From Kribbella sindirgiensis (GTDB lineage Bacteria > Actinomycetota > Actinomycetes > Propionibacteriales > Kribbellaceae), in the NCBI RefSeq assembly GCF_004331435.1, contig NZ_SJKA01000010.1:62001-126000 (forward strand): a stretch of DNA of 64,000 bases. The letters run 5' to 3'. The position numbers and the translations under genes were made by a program. The notes below the pieces were generated by a model that made no database searches, was not told where the DNA came from, and saw only the letters and a program-made list of their open reading frames with translations. Positions 49,585 to 58,404 of this stretch are shown here, piece after piece; position 1 is the stretch's first letter; every line of letters begins with the position of its first letter.

Positions 49585-50780
49585 TGCTCGCTCTCGAGAT
49601 GTACCGGTCGCCGGCGAAGTACCTGGCGGCCAAGGCGGTCGGCGGCCGCATCCCCGGCATCCTGACCGGACCGGCCGCGCCGCTGCGCCTCGTCACCATC
49701 AACGAGCCGAAGGCCGAGCGGGACGGCTGGGCACGGATCCGGCCGATCCTGTCCGGTATCTGCGGCTCGGACCTCGGCATGGTCACCGGCGCCACCAAGC
49801 TGTACTTCTCCGCGGTCGTGTCGATGCCGTTCGTCCCCGGCCACGAGATCGTCGGCGAACTGCTCGACGACTGCGAAGACCTGCCGAAGGGCACCCGCGT
49901 CGTCATGGACAGCGTCCTGACCTGCGCGGCGCGCGGCGTCGAACCGTGCGAAGGCTGCGTCACCGGCAACACCAACCGCTGCGACCGCATCACGGTCGGC
50001 CACGTCGCGCCGGGCCTGCAGACCGGGTTCTGCCGGGACACCGGCGGCGGCTGGGGCAACCTGATGGTCGCCCACCGCAGCCAGCTGTACGCCGTACCGG
50101 ACGGGATGTCCGACGAACGCGCCGTACTGGTCGAGCCGCTGGCGGGCGCGGTGCACGCCGCCCTGCGCGCCAAGGTCGAGCCGGGACAGTCCGTGCTCGT
50201 CAGCGGCGCCGGTGCGGTCGGGCTGTTCGCGACACTCGCCCTGCGCGAGCTGACGCAGGCCGGGCGGATCACCGTGGTGGCCAAGCACGCGAAGCAGCGA
50301 GAGCTGGCCCGCGCGTTCGGCGCGAGCGACGTCGTGGCACCCGACGAGGTGTTCCGCGGCGTCCGGCGGGCGACCGGCGCGTTCCGGCTGAAGCAGGACT
50401 TCAGCGGCGGCGAGTTCCTGCTCGGCGGTGTCGACGTCGCCGTCGACGCGGTCGGCAGCAAGGACTCCATCGACACCGTGCTGCGCGTCACCAAGGCCGG
50501 CGGCCGCGTCGTACTGTCCGGGATGCCGGCCAGCGGCGCCGACCTGTCGCCCGTGTGGTTCCGCGAACTCGAGGTCACCGGCACGTACGCCTCCGCGCGG
50601 GAGGAGCCGAACGGCCGCCCCGCGTTCGAGACCGCTCTGGAACTCGCCGGCCGCGCCCCGCTCGACGGGATCGTCGGGGCCCGCTACCCGTTGTACCGCT
50701 GGCGCGAAGCGCTCGACCATGCGCACTCCGCCGGCCGACTGGGAACGGTCAAGGTTGCTTTCGATGTGAGGGCCTCATGA
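49581..50780 (+). CDS. Zinc-dependent alcohol dehydrogenase (MDR superfamily)
   Basis: A 399-residue medium-chain dehydrogenase. The catalytic zinc ligands are C61 (GICGSD) and H88-E89 (GHE); the structural zinc cysteines are C115, C123, C126 and C134. The Rossmann loop VSGAGAVGLFATLAL follows. The N-terminal region before GICGSD is about 25 residues longer than in threonine or sorbitol dehydrogenases. Its position between the fatty acyl reductase fusion and the LarA-like gene suggests it interconverts an alcohol and a carbonyl in the same pathway. Confidence 0.83.
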   Translation: MMLALEMYRSPAKYLAAKAVGGRIPGILTGPAAPLRLVTINEPKAERDGWARIRPILSGICGSDLGMVTGATKLYFSAVVSMPFVPGHEIVGELLDDCEDLPKGTRVVMDSVLTCAARGVEPCEGCVTGNTNRCDRITVGHVAPGLQTGFCRDTGGGWGNLMVAHRSQLYAVPDGMSDERAVLVEPLAGAVHAALRAKVEPGQSVLVSGAGAVGLFATLALRELTQAGRITVVAKHAKQRELARAFGASDVVAPDEVFRGVRRATGAFRLKQDFSGGEFLLGGVDVAVDAVGSKDSIDTVLRVTKAGGRVVLSGMPASGADLSPVWFRELEVTGTYASAREEPNGRPAFETALELAGRAPLDGIVGARYPLYRWREALDHAHSAGRLGTVKVAFDVRAS

Positions 50781-50822
50781 GGGCCGTGACGACGCAGTAC
50801 GTACGACGAGAGAGGTTCTGAC

Positions 50823-52403
50823 ATGTCTCGGCCAGGATTCGTGCTTGAGGTGGACGACCGCACGCCGCCGCTGCTCGTACACAACGGTGAGGGCTTCCTG
50901 CTGGAGCGGTTCCCGCAAGGCACCCGGGTGGTGTACCCGCCCGAGGCGCTGCCGCCGGTCCGGGACGTCGACGAGGCGATCCAGAACGCGCTGCTGAACC
51001 CGATCGACTCCGAGCCGCTGCCGGAGCTGCTGCGCGCCGGGATGCGGCTGACGATCGCGTTCGACGACATCTCGCTGCCGCTGCCCCCGATGAAGAAGCC
51101 GGACATCCGGCAGCGTGTCATCGAGGCCGTCCTCGAGCTCGCCGCGCAGGCCGGTGTCGACGACGTCGAGCTGATCTCCGCCAACGCGCTGCACCGCCGG
51201 CTCACCCCGAACGAGCTGCGCGAGATCGTCGGCGAACGCGTCTTCCGCTCGTTCTTCCCCGACGGCAAGCTCTACAACTTCGACGCCGAGGACCGCGACA
51301 ACCTCACCCACCTGGGCCAGACCCGGCACGGCGAGGACGTCGAGATCTCCAAGCGGGCCGCCGAATCCGACCTGCTCGTCTACGTGAACGTGAACCTCGT
51401 CGCGATGGACGGCGGCCACAAGTCCACGTCGATCGGACTGGCGTCGTACAAGTCGCTCAAGCACCACCACAACAGCCACACGATGATCCACTCGCGGTCC
51501 TTCATGGACCACAAGGCCTCGAAGATGCACCACTCCGCCTGGCGGATGGGCGAGGTGCTGACCAGCCACGTCAAGGTCTTCCAGATCGAGACCACGCTGA
51601 ACAACGACATCTTCGGCGGGCCGCTCGAGTTCCTGCAGAAGCGCGAATGGGAATGGTCCATCAAGGACCAGGCATCCTTCCTCGCCACCAAGCGCGGGCT
51701 CGACGTCGCGCCGGCCAAGCTGCGGCACAAGATCTTCACCGACACCCGGTCGAACTACGGCCTCACCGGGATCAACGCCGGCGCGATCGAGCCGGTGCAC
51801 GAGAAGACCATCGAGGCCGTGCATCGCCAGCACCTGGTCGAGGTACAGGGCCAGTCCGACGTCGCGATCATGGGCGTGCCGTTCGTCGGCCCCTACAACG
51901 TGAACTCGGTGATGAACCCGATCCTCGCCGCCTGCATGGGCCTCGGGTACTACTTCAACTCGTACCGCGGCAACCCCGTCGTCCGCAAGGACGGCGCCGT
52001 CATCCTGTACCACCCGGTCGACTACGAGTTCAGCCAGCTGCACCACCCGTCGTACGTCGACTTCTTCGAGGAAGTGCTCTCGGAGTCGACCGACCCGGCG
52101 ACGATCGAGGCCAAGTTCGAGAAGCAGTACGCCGAAGACCCGTGGTACATCCACCTGTACCGGACGTCGTACGCCTACCACGGCGTACACCCGTTCTACA
52201 TGTGGTACTGGATCTCCCACGCCCTCGACCACTGCGGCGACATCGTCTGGGTCGGCGCCAACCGCAAGACCGTCGAGCGGATGGGCTTCCGGTCCGCGTC
52301 GACCCTGTCCGACGCGCTCGAGATGGTCAGCCACTCCGTCGGCCGGTCGCCGTCGATCACGTACCTGCACAACCCGCCGCACCTGCTCGCGGACGTGCGC
52401 TGA
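50823..52403 (+). CDS. LarA-like (DUF2088) protein
   Basis: A 526-residue protein of the lactate racemase (LarA) superfamily. The N-terminal domain fits (LTIAFDDISLP, ISANALHRRLTPNELREIVG with H124), and the loop that in LarA carries the cofactor lysine appears as MDGGHKSTSIG (K200). The LarA PH-x-x-AGFSGG signature is changed to NLVAMDGGH, and the segment is followed by KHHHNSH. LarA needs a nickel-pincer cofactor made by LarBCE, none of which is in the window. It may be a racemase/epimerase of a 2-hydroxy compound or a different activity. AGAGAGG precedes ATG. Confidence 0.78.
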   Translation: MSRPGFVLEVDDRTPPLLVHNGEGFLLERFPQGTRVVYPPEALPPVRDVDEAIQNALLNPIDSEPLPELLRAGMRLTIAFDDISLPLPPMKKPDIRQRVIEAVLELAAQAGVDDVELISANALHRRLTPNELREIVGERVFRSFFPDGKLYNFDAEDRDNLTHLGQTRHGEDVEISKRAAESDLLVYVNVNLVAMDGGHKSTSIGLASYKSLKHHHNSHTMIHSRSFMDHKASKMHHSAWRMGEVLTSHVKVFQIETTLNNDIFGGPLEFLQKREWEWSIKDQASFLATKRGLDVAPAKLRHKIFTDTRSNYGLTGINAGAIEPVHEKTIEAVHRQHLVEVQGQSDVAIMGVPFVGPYNVNSVMNPILAACMGLGYYFNSYRGNPVVRKDGAVILYHPVDYEFSQLHHPSYVDFFEEVLSESTDPATIEAKFEKQYAEDPWYIHLYRTSYAYHGVHPFYMWYWISHALDHCGDIVWVGANRKTVERMGFRSASTLSDALEMVSHSVGRSPSITYLHNPPHLLADVR

Positions 52404-53335
52404 TGGGCACCAGTCTGGTCAAGTTCGGCAAGGACACCGCGCGCGACGTCAAGCAGGTCGCGCGCGGCTGGCGCTGGGGCCGCCGGCCGCAAGTACCGCG
52501 ATCCGCCGAGCCGTACGTCATTCCCAAGGAGACCACGGTCTTCCCGACGAAATGGGCCCGGACGCCGGCCGCGATCGCGGTCCGCGACCTGATCCAGAAA
52601 GGCCCGCTCAACGCGGTCCTCAACTTCGAGGTCAGCCCGCAGGTCAGCGGACTCGACTCGCTGCTCAAGCTCGACGGCCCCGCGATCATCGTCGCGAACC
52701 ACTCGTCGCACCTCGACACCCCGCTGCTCCTGCTGTCACTGCCCGACGCGATGCGCCGCCGTACCGCCTTCGCAGCCGCCGCCGACTACTTCTTCGACAC
52801 CTGGTGGCGGGCCGCCGGGTCGGCGATCGTGTTCAACACGTTCCCGATCGAACGCCGCGGCGGCAAGATGAGTGCCACCCCCGGCGACCTGCTCGCCGAC
52901 GGCTGGAACGTCGTCGTCTTCCCGGAGGGCACCCGTTCGCCGGACGGCTGGGTGCAGCGGTTCCGGATGGGCGCGGCGTACCTCGCCGTCGAACACGACG
53001 TACCGATCATCCCCGTCGGCATCAAAGGCTCCTTCGCCGCCATGCCCCGCGGCCGCGGCTGGCCCATCCCCGGCCGCCCCGCCGTCCACGTCCGGTACGG
53101 CGACCCGCTCCGCCCCGCTGCCGGCGAAAGCGCCCGCGACTTCGCACCCCGGATCGCCGCCGCCGTCTCGGCGCTCCTCGACGAAGAATCCACCACCTGG
53201 TACGAATCCCGCCGCCGCGCCGCCATCGGAGCCTCCCCCTCCCAAACCGGCCCCGAAGCAGCCCGCTGGCGCCGAGTCTGGGAATCCACCCGCCCCATGA
53301 GATCCACCGACAACCGCCGCCGCGCCTGGAAGTAG
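52403..53335 (+). CDS. PlsC-type lysophospholipid acyltransferase
   Basis: A 310-residue acyltransferase with NHSSHLD (H100, D105 catalytic) and FPEGTRS (acyl-acceptor site), plus GIKGS and a disordered basic C-terminus. It lacks a transmembrane N-terminus but has a basic amphipathic stretch (RDVKQVARGWRWGRR). The family acylates lysophosphatidate or related acceptors. It is the last gene of the cassette and overlaps the LarA-like gene by one base (TGATG). Confidence 0.85.
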   Translation: MGTSLVKFGKDTARDVKQVARGWRWGRRPQVPRSAEPYVIPKETTVFPTKWARTPAAIAVRDLIQKGPLNAVLNFEVSPQVSGLDSLLKLDGPAIIVANHSSHLDTPLLLLSLPDAMRRRTAFAAAADYFFDTWWRAAGSAIVFNTFPIERRGGKMSATPGDLLADGWNVVVFPEGTRSPDGWVQRFRMGAAYLAVEHDVPIIPVGIKGSFAAMPRGRGWPIPGRPAVHVRYGDPLRPAAGESARDFAPRIAAAVSALLDEESTTWYESRRRAAIGASPSQTGPEAARWRRVWESTRPMRSTDNRRRAWK

Positions 53336-53348
53336 CCGGCAGATGTAC

Positions 53349-53376
53349 GGCGGGGCAGGCAAGGTGCTGTCCCGCC
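53349..53376 (+). terminator. Hairpin after plsC-like gene
   Basis: GGCGGGGCAG (53349-53358) pairs with CTGTCCCGCC (53367-53376), with one G-U pair and an 8-base loop, 14 bases after the stop. No U-run. It may close the hisA-led operon. Confidence 0.6.
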
Positions 53377-53500
53377 TATCACCCCTGGGGCGTCGCTCGC
53401 AGGTGAGTGGTGTGGGCCCTCAGCCTGCATGACGACCGGTCCCGCGCTTGGCCGCCGCGTACACTGCCTGCAGGGAAGTGCATTCTCTAGGAGGAACTTC

Positions 53501-53647
53501 ATGGGACTCACCCTGCTGCTGATCGCGCTCGTCGGCGCCGCCCTGATCCACCTCCTCCGCCCGCGCCCAACTCCGGTCCTGGTAGCCGTCCGGCGCGACG
53601 GCAAGCTCGTTCAACTCCCAAGCGACCGGCTCACAAACGACGCGTAG
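53501..53647 (+). CDS. 48-residue single-helix membrane protein
   Basis: MGLTLLLIALVGAALIHLL is one membrane helix, followed by a basic proline-rich turn (RPRPTPVLVAVRRDGKLVQLPSDRL). AGGAGG lies seven bases before ATG 53501, and TACACT (53460-53465) may be its -10. It lies between the cassette and hisF. No family is recognised. The strong ribosome site and codon use make it likely to be real. Confidence 0.65.
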   Translation: MGLTLLLIALVGAALIHLLRPRPTPVLVAVRRDGKLVQLPSDRLTNDA

Positions 53648-53729
53648 AGAGCAGCCGGCCGCACAACTGCCTTCCCACTCCCTGCGTCGTGCGTCCTCGC
53701 CCGTCATCCGCCCCGGTACGCTTGGCCCC

Positions 53730-54491
53730 GTGAGTCTTGCCGTGCGGGTGATTCCCTGTCTGGACGTCGACGCCGGCCGGGTGGTGAAGGGCGTCAACTT
53801 CGCCGACCTCCGCGACGCGGGTGATCCGGTCGAGATGGCGCAGGTGTACGACGCGGAGGGCGCCGACGAGCTGACCTTCCTCGACATCACCGCCTCCTCG
53901 GGATCCCGCGAGACGACGTACGACGTGGTTCGCCGTACCGCCGAGCAGGTGTTCATCCCTTTGACCGTCGGCGGCGGGGTCCGCGAGGTCGGTGACGTGG
54001 ACCGGCTGCTCCGGGCCGGTGCGGACAAGGTCGGGATCAACACCGGCGCGATCGCGCGCCCCGACGTGATCCGCGAGATCGCGCACCGCTTCGGCAACCA
54101 GGTCCTGGTGCTGTCCCTCGACGTACGCCGGGCCGCCGACCAGCCGAGTGGGTTCGAGGTCACGACCCACGGCGGCCGGAAGTCGGCTGGGCTGGACGCG
54201 ATCGAGTGGGCGCAGCGCGGTTGTGAACTCGGTGCGGGGGAGATCCTGCTGAACTCGATGGACGCCGACGGGACCAAGCAGGGGTTCGACCTCGAGCTGA
54301 TCCAGGCGGTCCGCGCGGTGGTCGACGTACCGCTGATCGCCAGCGGGGGAGCGGGCGCGCCGGAACACTTCCCGCCCGCGGTCGAGGCCGGCGCGGACGC
54401 CGTACTCGCCGCCAGCGTCTTCCACTTCGGCGACTTCCGCGTCGCCGACGTGAAGAAGGCCCTCCGCGACGCCGGAATCGTGGTCCGATGA
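53730..54491 (+). CDS. hisF: Imidazole glycerol phosphate synthase, cyclase subunit
   Basis: A 253-residue TIM barrel that, with HisH ammonia, makes imidazole glycerol phosphate and AICAR. The catalytic aspartates are in RVIPCLDVDAG (D12 in the count from the start) and LLNSMDADGTKQGFD. GTG 53730 is eight bases after TACGCT (53717-53722), so it is probably leaderless and separately transcribed from hisA. hisH is not in the window. The stop overlaps the MarR gene (ATGA). Confidence 0.96.
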   Translation: MSLAVRVIPCLDVDAGRVVKGVNFADLRDAGDPVEMAQVYDAEGADELTFLDITASSGSRETTYDVVRRTAEQVFIPLTVGGGVREVGDVDRLLRAGADKVGINTGAIARPDVIREIAHRFGNQVLVLSLDVRRAADQPSGFEVTTHGGRKSAGLDAIEWAQRGCELGAGEILLNSMDADGTKQGFDLELIQAVRAVVDVPLIASGGAGAPEHFPPAVEAGADAVLAASVFHFGDFRVADVKKALRDAGIVVR

Positions 54492-54985
54492 GCACACCCG
54501 CCGACGTCGAGCACCCGAACCCGCAATCCACGCCGACCGAGCACTCGGAGCGGATGGTTGCGGCGATCGAGCAGGAGCTGTCGGCGCTGTTCCGCCGGTC
54601 ACGGTCGGCCTCGCTGCGGCTCGCCCGGCGCGTGCACCCGGAGATGGACGCGGCCGGATACGCGCTGATCTCCCAGATCGAGATGGGCACCGGCAACAGC
54701 GCCGGCGTACGGGCGTCGGACGTCGCGCAGGTGCTCGGCCTCGACAAGTCCACCGTCAGCCGCGGTATCACCCAGCTCGAGAACCTCGGCCTGATCGAAC
54801 GCGTCGGCGACCCCGACGACGGCCGCGCCCGCCTGCTCCGCCTCACCACCACCGGCGCCGAACGCTACGAGGCGATGCGCACCCAACGCCAGACCGAGTT
54901 CCGCGCCATCCTCGACCGCTGGAACCCCACCGACCTCGCTGACCTCGGCCGCCTGCTCGGCCGCCTCAACGCCGACCTCGGCTGA
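54488..54985 (+). CDS. MarR family regulator
   Basis: A 165-residue winged-helix regulator: the recognition region VRASDVAQVLGLDKSTVSRGITQLENLGLIERVGDPDDGRARLLRLT is complete, with dimerisation helices at both ends. It overlaps hisF by four bases. A second MarR gene follows 80 bases later but has its own promoter. Confidence 0.88.
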   Translation: MSTPADVEHPNPQSTPTEHSERMVAAIEQELSALFRRSRSASLRLARRVHPEMDAAGYALISQIEMGTGNSAGVRASDVAQVLGLDKSTVSRGITQLENLGLIERVGDPDDGRARLLRLTTTGAERYEAMRTQRQTEFRAILDRWNPTDLADLGRLLGRLNADLG

Positions 54986-55006
54986 GCTCTCACCACCCGT
55001 CACCAC

Positions 55007-55015
55007 TTATCCACA
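55007..55015 (+). other. DnaA-box-like nonamer
   Basis: TTATCCACA, the classic DnaA consensus, between the two MarR genes and about 50 bases before the second. Confidence 0.5.
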
Positions 55016-55029
55016 GCTTGCGCATATGG

Positions 55030-55061
55030 TTGTGGAAACCAACTATCCCTGTATATAGTTG
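55030..55061 (+). promoter_or_regulatory. Promoter and operator of the second MarR gene
   Basis: CAACTAT (55040-55046) and ATAGTTG (55055-55061) form an inverted repeat covering the -10 TATAGT (55054-55059); TTGTGG (55030-55035) is a possible -35. The ATG at 55066 lies at the predicted transcript start. Autorepression by the encoded MarR protein is likely. Confidence 0.75.
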
Positions 55062-55065
55062 GGTT

Positions 55066-55572
55066 ATGCAACTAGCTCAGCAACCCCTCGTCCCGGGGGT
55101 AGAGCGGGATGCGGCCGCGCAGGAGCTGCTCGAAGGAGTCAGTTCGCTGGTGCGGGCCGTGCGGTGTATCGAGCATCGGCACCTCGCCGGTGACGGCGGG
55201 CTGCGCCGTTCCGACGCGAGTGTGCTCAAGGTGCTGATGAAGGACGGCGAGCAGCGCGGCGGCGAGATCGCCGGGAAGCTCGGCGTCGACGCGTCGGTGG
55301 TGAGCCGGCAGCTGACCGCGCTGGAGGCCGACGGACTGGTGAGCCGTCGACCGGACCCGGCCGATGCCCGCGTGGGGCTGGTCAGCCTCTCGTCCCAGGG
55401 CAAGGCCCAGCTCGAGGCGCTCTATTCGTCCTACACCCGGCAACTGAGAACCGCCTTGGCGGACCTCGACGACGACGCGCTGACCGCGGCCGCTGCCACC
55501 ATGCAGCGCGTCGCAGTCGCCATCACCGAGGCCAACAAGGTCGTGAGGCAACACCCCAAGACGGGAGACTGA
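55066..55572 (+). CDS. MarR family repressor of the adjacent exporter
   Basis: A 168-residue MarR regulator (GEIAGKLGVDASVVSRQLTALEADGLVSRRPDPADAR) with long flanking helices. The gene is probably leaderless. The stop overlaps the EmrB-type exporter ATG (TGATG), the usual arrangement of a ligand-responsive repressor and its drug exporter. The longer opening from 55018 would run through the operator. Confidence 0.88.
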   Translation: MQLAQQPLVPGVERDAAAQELLEGVSSLVRAVRCIEHRHLAGDGGLRRSDASVLKVLMKDGEQRGGEIAGKLGVDASVVSRQLTALEADGLVSRRPDPADARVGLVSLSSQGKAQLEALYSSYTRQLRTALADLDDDALTAAAATMQRVAVAITEANKVVRQHPKTGD

Positions 55573-57149
55573 TGACTGTCACCGAGACCCGGCGCCAACT
55601 GCCCAGCGCGCCGGAACTCACCCACCGCGAGATCCTCGAGATCCTGATCGGGCTGCTCGCCGCGCTGTTCACGGCGATGCTGAGCTCGACGATCGTCAGC
55701 AATGCGCTGCCGACGATCATCGCGGACCTCGAGGGCTCCCAGACGCAGTACACCTGGGTCCTCACCGCGAGCCTGCTGGCCACCACGGTGTCCACCCCGA
55801 TCTGGGGCAAGCTCTCGGACCTGATGAGCAAGAAACTGCTCGTCCAGCTCGCGATCTCGATCTTCGTGATCGGGTCGGCGCTGGCCGGCCTGTCCCACAA
55901 CGTACCGTTCCTGATCGGCGCCCGGGTGCTGCAGGGCCTCGCGATGGGCGGTCTGATGGCGCTCGCCCAGGCCATCATCGGCGCCGCGATCCCACCCCGG
56001 TCCCGCGGCCGGTACTCCGGCTACATGGGCGCCGTGATGGCCGTCGCGACCGTCAGCGGCCCGCTGATCGGCGGCGTCATCGTCGACACCTCGTGGCTCG
56101 GCTGGCGCTGGTGCTTCTACGTCTGCGTCCCGCTGGCCGTGGTCAGCCTGGTGATCCTGCAGAAGTACCTGCACCTGCCGGTACTGAAGCGTGAGGTCCG
56201 GATCGACTACCTCGGCGCGGTGCTGATCAGCATCACGGCGAGCCTGCCGCTGCTGTGGGTCACCTTCGCCGGCTCGGACTTCGCCTGGATGTCCTGGCAG
56301 TCCGCGCTGTTCGTCGGCGGCACCCTGCTGTTCGGTTTCCTCGCCGTCCTGGTGGAGAACCGCGTCGCCGAGCCGCTCGTCCCGCTCAAGGTCGTCCGGG
56401 AACGGACCACCGCGCTGGCCATCGTCGCCAGCCTCGCGGTCGGCGTCGCGATGTTCGGCAGCGCGCTGTTCCTCGGCCAGTACTTCCAGATCGCCCGCGG
56501 CTACAGCCCCACCGAGGCCGGCCTGCTGACGATCCCGATGATGCTCGGCTCGTTCGTCGGCTCGGCGGGCTCCGGCCAGCTGATCACCCGCTACGGCAAA
56601 TGGAAGCGGTACCTCGTATCGGGCGGCGTACTGTTGCTCGGTGGACTCCTCGTCCTCGGCACGATCGACCACACGTCGCCGTACTGGTTCGTCGGGCTCG
56701 GCATGCTGGCCCTCGGTCTCGGCACCGGTATGACGATGCAGAACCTGGTGCTCGCCGTCCAGAACACCGTCGACGTCACCCAGATCGGCGCCTCCTCCGC
56801 GACCGTCGCGTTCTTCCGCAGCCTCGGCGGTGCGGTCGGCGTCTCGGCCCTCGGCGCGGTGCTCGCCGCCCGGGTCAAGGACCTGATCGTCGCCGGCGTT
56901 CTCGCCGGCCCGAACGGACCCGAAGCAGCCCGCAAACTGCAGGAGGGCGGCGGTACGAGCCTGCTCGACGTCAACCACCTGCCGCCGCAGCTGGCCGAAC
57001 TCGTCCGGCACGCGTACGGCGACGCGACCGGCCGGATCTTCCTGATCGCCGCCGCCTGCGCCGTGGTCAGCCTGATCGCGGTCGTGTTCATCAAGGAGGT
57101 CCCGCTCCGCACCACCGTCGCCAAGGTCGACGTCGCGGACGACCTCTAA
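55572..57149 (+). CDS. DHA2-type MFS drug exporter (EmrB/QacA-like)
   Basis: A 525-residue 14-helix MFS protein. The DHA2 features MLSSTIVSNALPTIIADLEGSQTQYTWVLTASLL (helix 1 and loop), GKLSDLMSKKLL (motif A), and GARVLQGLAMGGLMALAQAIIGAAIPPRSRGRYSGY are present. It probably exports drugs or dyes by proton antiport, under the MarR repressor encoded upstream. It converges on the next MFS gene with a four-base overlap. Confidence 0.9.
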   Translation: MTVTETRRQLPSAPELTHREILEILIGLLAALFTAMLSSTIVSNALPTIIADLEGSQTQYTWVLTASLLATTVSTPIWGKLSDLMSKKLLVQLAISIFVIGSALAGLSHNVPFLIGARVLQGLAMGGLMALAQAIIGAAIPPRSRGRYSGYMGAVMAVATVSGPLIGGVIVDTSWLGWRWCFYVCVPLAVVSLVILQKYLHLPVLKREVRIDYLGAVLISITASLPLLWVTFAGSDFAWMSWQSALFVGGTLLFGFLAVLVENRVAEPLVPLKVVRERTTALAIVASLAVGVAMFGSALFLGQYFQIARGYSPTEAGLLTIPMMLGSFVGSAGSGQLITRYGKWKRYLVSGGVLLLGGLLVLGTIDHTSPYWFVGLGMLALGLGTGMTMQNLVLAVQNTVDVTQIGASSATVAFFRSLGGAVGVSALGAVLAARVKDLIVAGVLAGPNGPEAARKLQEGGGTSLLDVNHLPPQLAELVRHAYGDATGRIFLIAAACAVVSLIAVVFIKEVPLRTTVAKVDVADDL

Positions 57150-58402
57150 AGCTCGGGCGGCTCCAGGCCGGTCAGTTCGCGGGTGCGGATGATCGGCGAG
57201 CCGACCAGCCACAGTACGGCGAGCAGGCCGCCGGCGGCGGAGACGAGGAGAGTCTCGCGGACACCGATCCAGGTGCCGAGGAACCCTCCGACGACCGCGC
57301 CGAGCGGCCTGATCCCGTAGTTGATACTGCTGAACGCGCCCGCGACCCGGCTGCGCATGTGGTCGTGAGTGACGGCCGCCTGCAACGAGTTCAGCGGTAC
57401 GTCGAAACACATCACCGCGAACGCCCCGACAAACTCAGCCACCGCGAGCGCCAACGCCTTCACCCAGGTCGGCCCGTCCGCGAGCGCGGCGATCGCGATC
57501 GAGCCCGGGAAGATGACCGCCCCGGCCGCGATCACCGGACCGGCGCCGAACCGCTTGCTCAACGGGGACGCAGTGACGGCGCCCAGTAGGCCGCCGGACG
57601 CCCCGACGCCGAAGGCGACACCGATGACGCCCGCCGACAGATCGAGGCTCCGGCTCGCGAACAGCACGAGCAGCGCCATGCTCATCAGGTTGAAGAAGTT
57701 CACCGTCGTCGCGCAGCCCAGGCTGCGGCTGAGGTACGGGTGCTTGAACACGTACCGCATCCCCGCCGCCGCCCGTCGCAGCAGCGGCTCGCCCGACTCC
57801 TCCGACGCCCCGGGCTCGACCTTCAGCCGGCTGATCTGGACGGCCGAGAACACGAACGTGAGCGCGTCGACGACGATCGCGACCGGTGCGGTCAACCACT
57901 GCACCAGCAGACCGCCGACAGCCGGTCCGCCCATGAACGAGATCGAGCGGGTCGCCGACAGCTTGCTGTTCGCCTCGAGGTACTGATCGCGGTCGACCAG
58001 CCGGACGAAGAACGACACATACGCGGTGGTGAAGACGACATGAGCCGTGCCGGCCAGGATCGCGATCGCATACAGGTGGCCGAGGGCCAGCAGATCGAAC
58101 CAGTAGGCGACCGGCAGCGAGAGCAACACCAAGCAGCGGGCCAGATCGGCGGCGATCATCAGCGGGCGCTTGTCGCGGCGACCGTCGACCCAGGTGCCGA
58201 TGAACAGTGACGCGAGGTTCGGGAGCCAGACCGCCGCGGTCAGGAAGCCGACCTGGCTGGGGGAGGCGTCCAGCATCGTGACCGCGATCAGCGGCAACGC
58301 GAGCTCGGTGATCCGGTCCCCGAACTCGGACACACCCTGCGCGGACCAGAACGTCCGGAACCGTCGATCCCGCCAAAGGCTCGTGGCGGCGAGCGTCTTC
58401 AT
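57146..58402 (-). CDS. MFS transporter (MefA-like)
   Basis: A 418-residue 12-helix MFS protein beginning MKTLAATSLWRDRRFRTFWSAQGVSEFGDRITELALPLIAV, the pattern of macrolide-efflux-type transporters. ATG 58402 follows CGGAGTGATC two bases after the ArsR stop. It is co-transcribed with the upstream ArsR gene, a likely repressor. Confidence 0.85.
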   Translation of the reverse strand: MKTLAATSLWRDRRFRTFWSAQGVSEFGDRITELALPLIAVTMLDASPSQVGFLTAAVWLPNLASLFIGTWVDGRRDKRPLMIAADLARCLVLLSLPVAYWFDLLALGHLYAIAILAGTAHVVFTTAYVSFFVRLVDRDQYLEANSKLSATRSISFMGGPAVGGLLVQWLTAPVAIVVDALTFVFSAVQISRLKVEPGASEESGEPLLRRAAAGMRYVFKHPYLSRSLGCATTVNFFNLMSMALLVLFASRSLDLSAGVIGVAFGVGASGGLLGAVTASPLSKRFGAGPVIAAGAVIFPGSIAIAALADGPTWVKALALAVAEFVGAFAVMCFDVPLNSLQAAVTHDHMRSRVAGAFSSINYGIRPLGAVVGGFLGTWIGVRETLLVSAAGGLLAVLWLVGSPIIRTRELTGLEPPEL

Positions 58403-58404
58403 GA

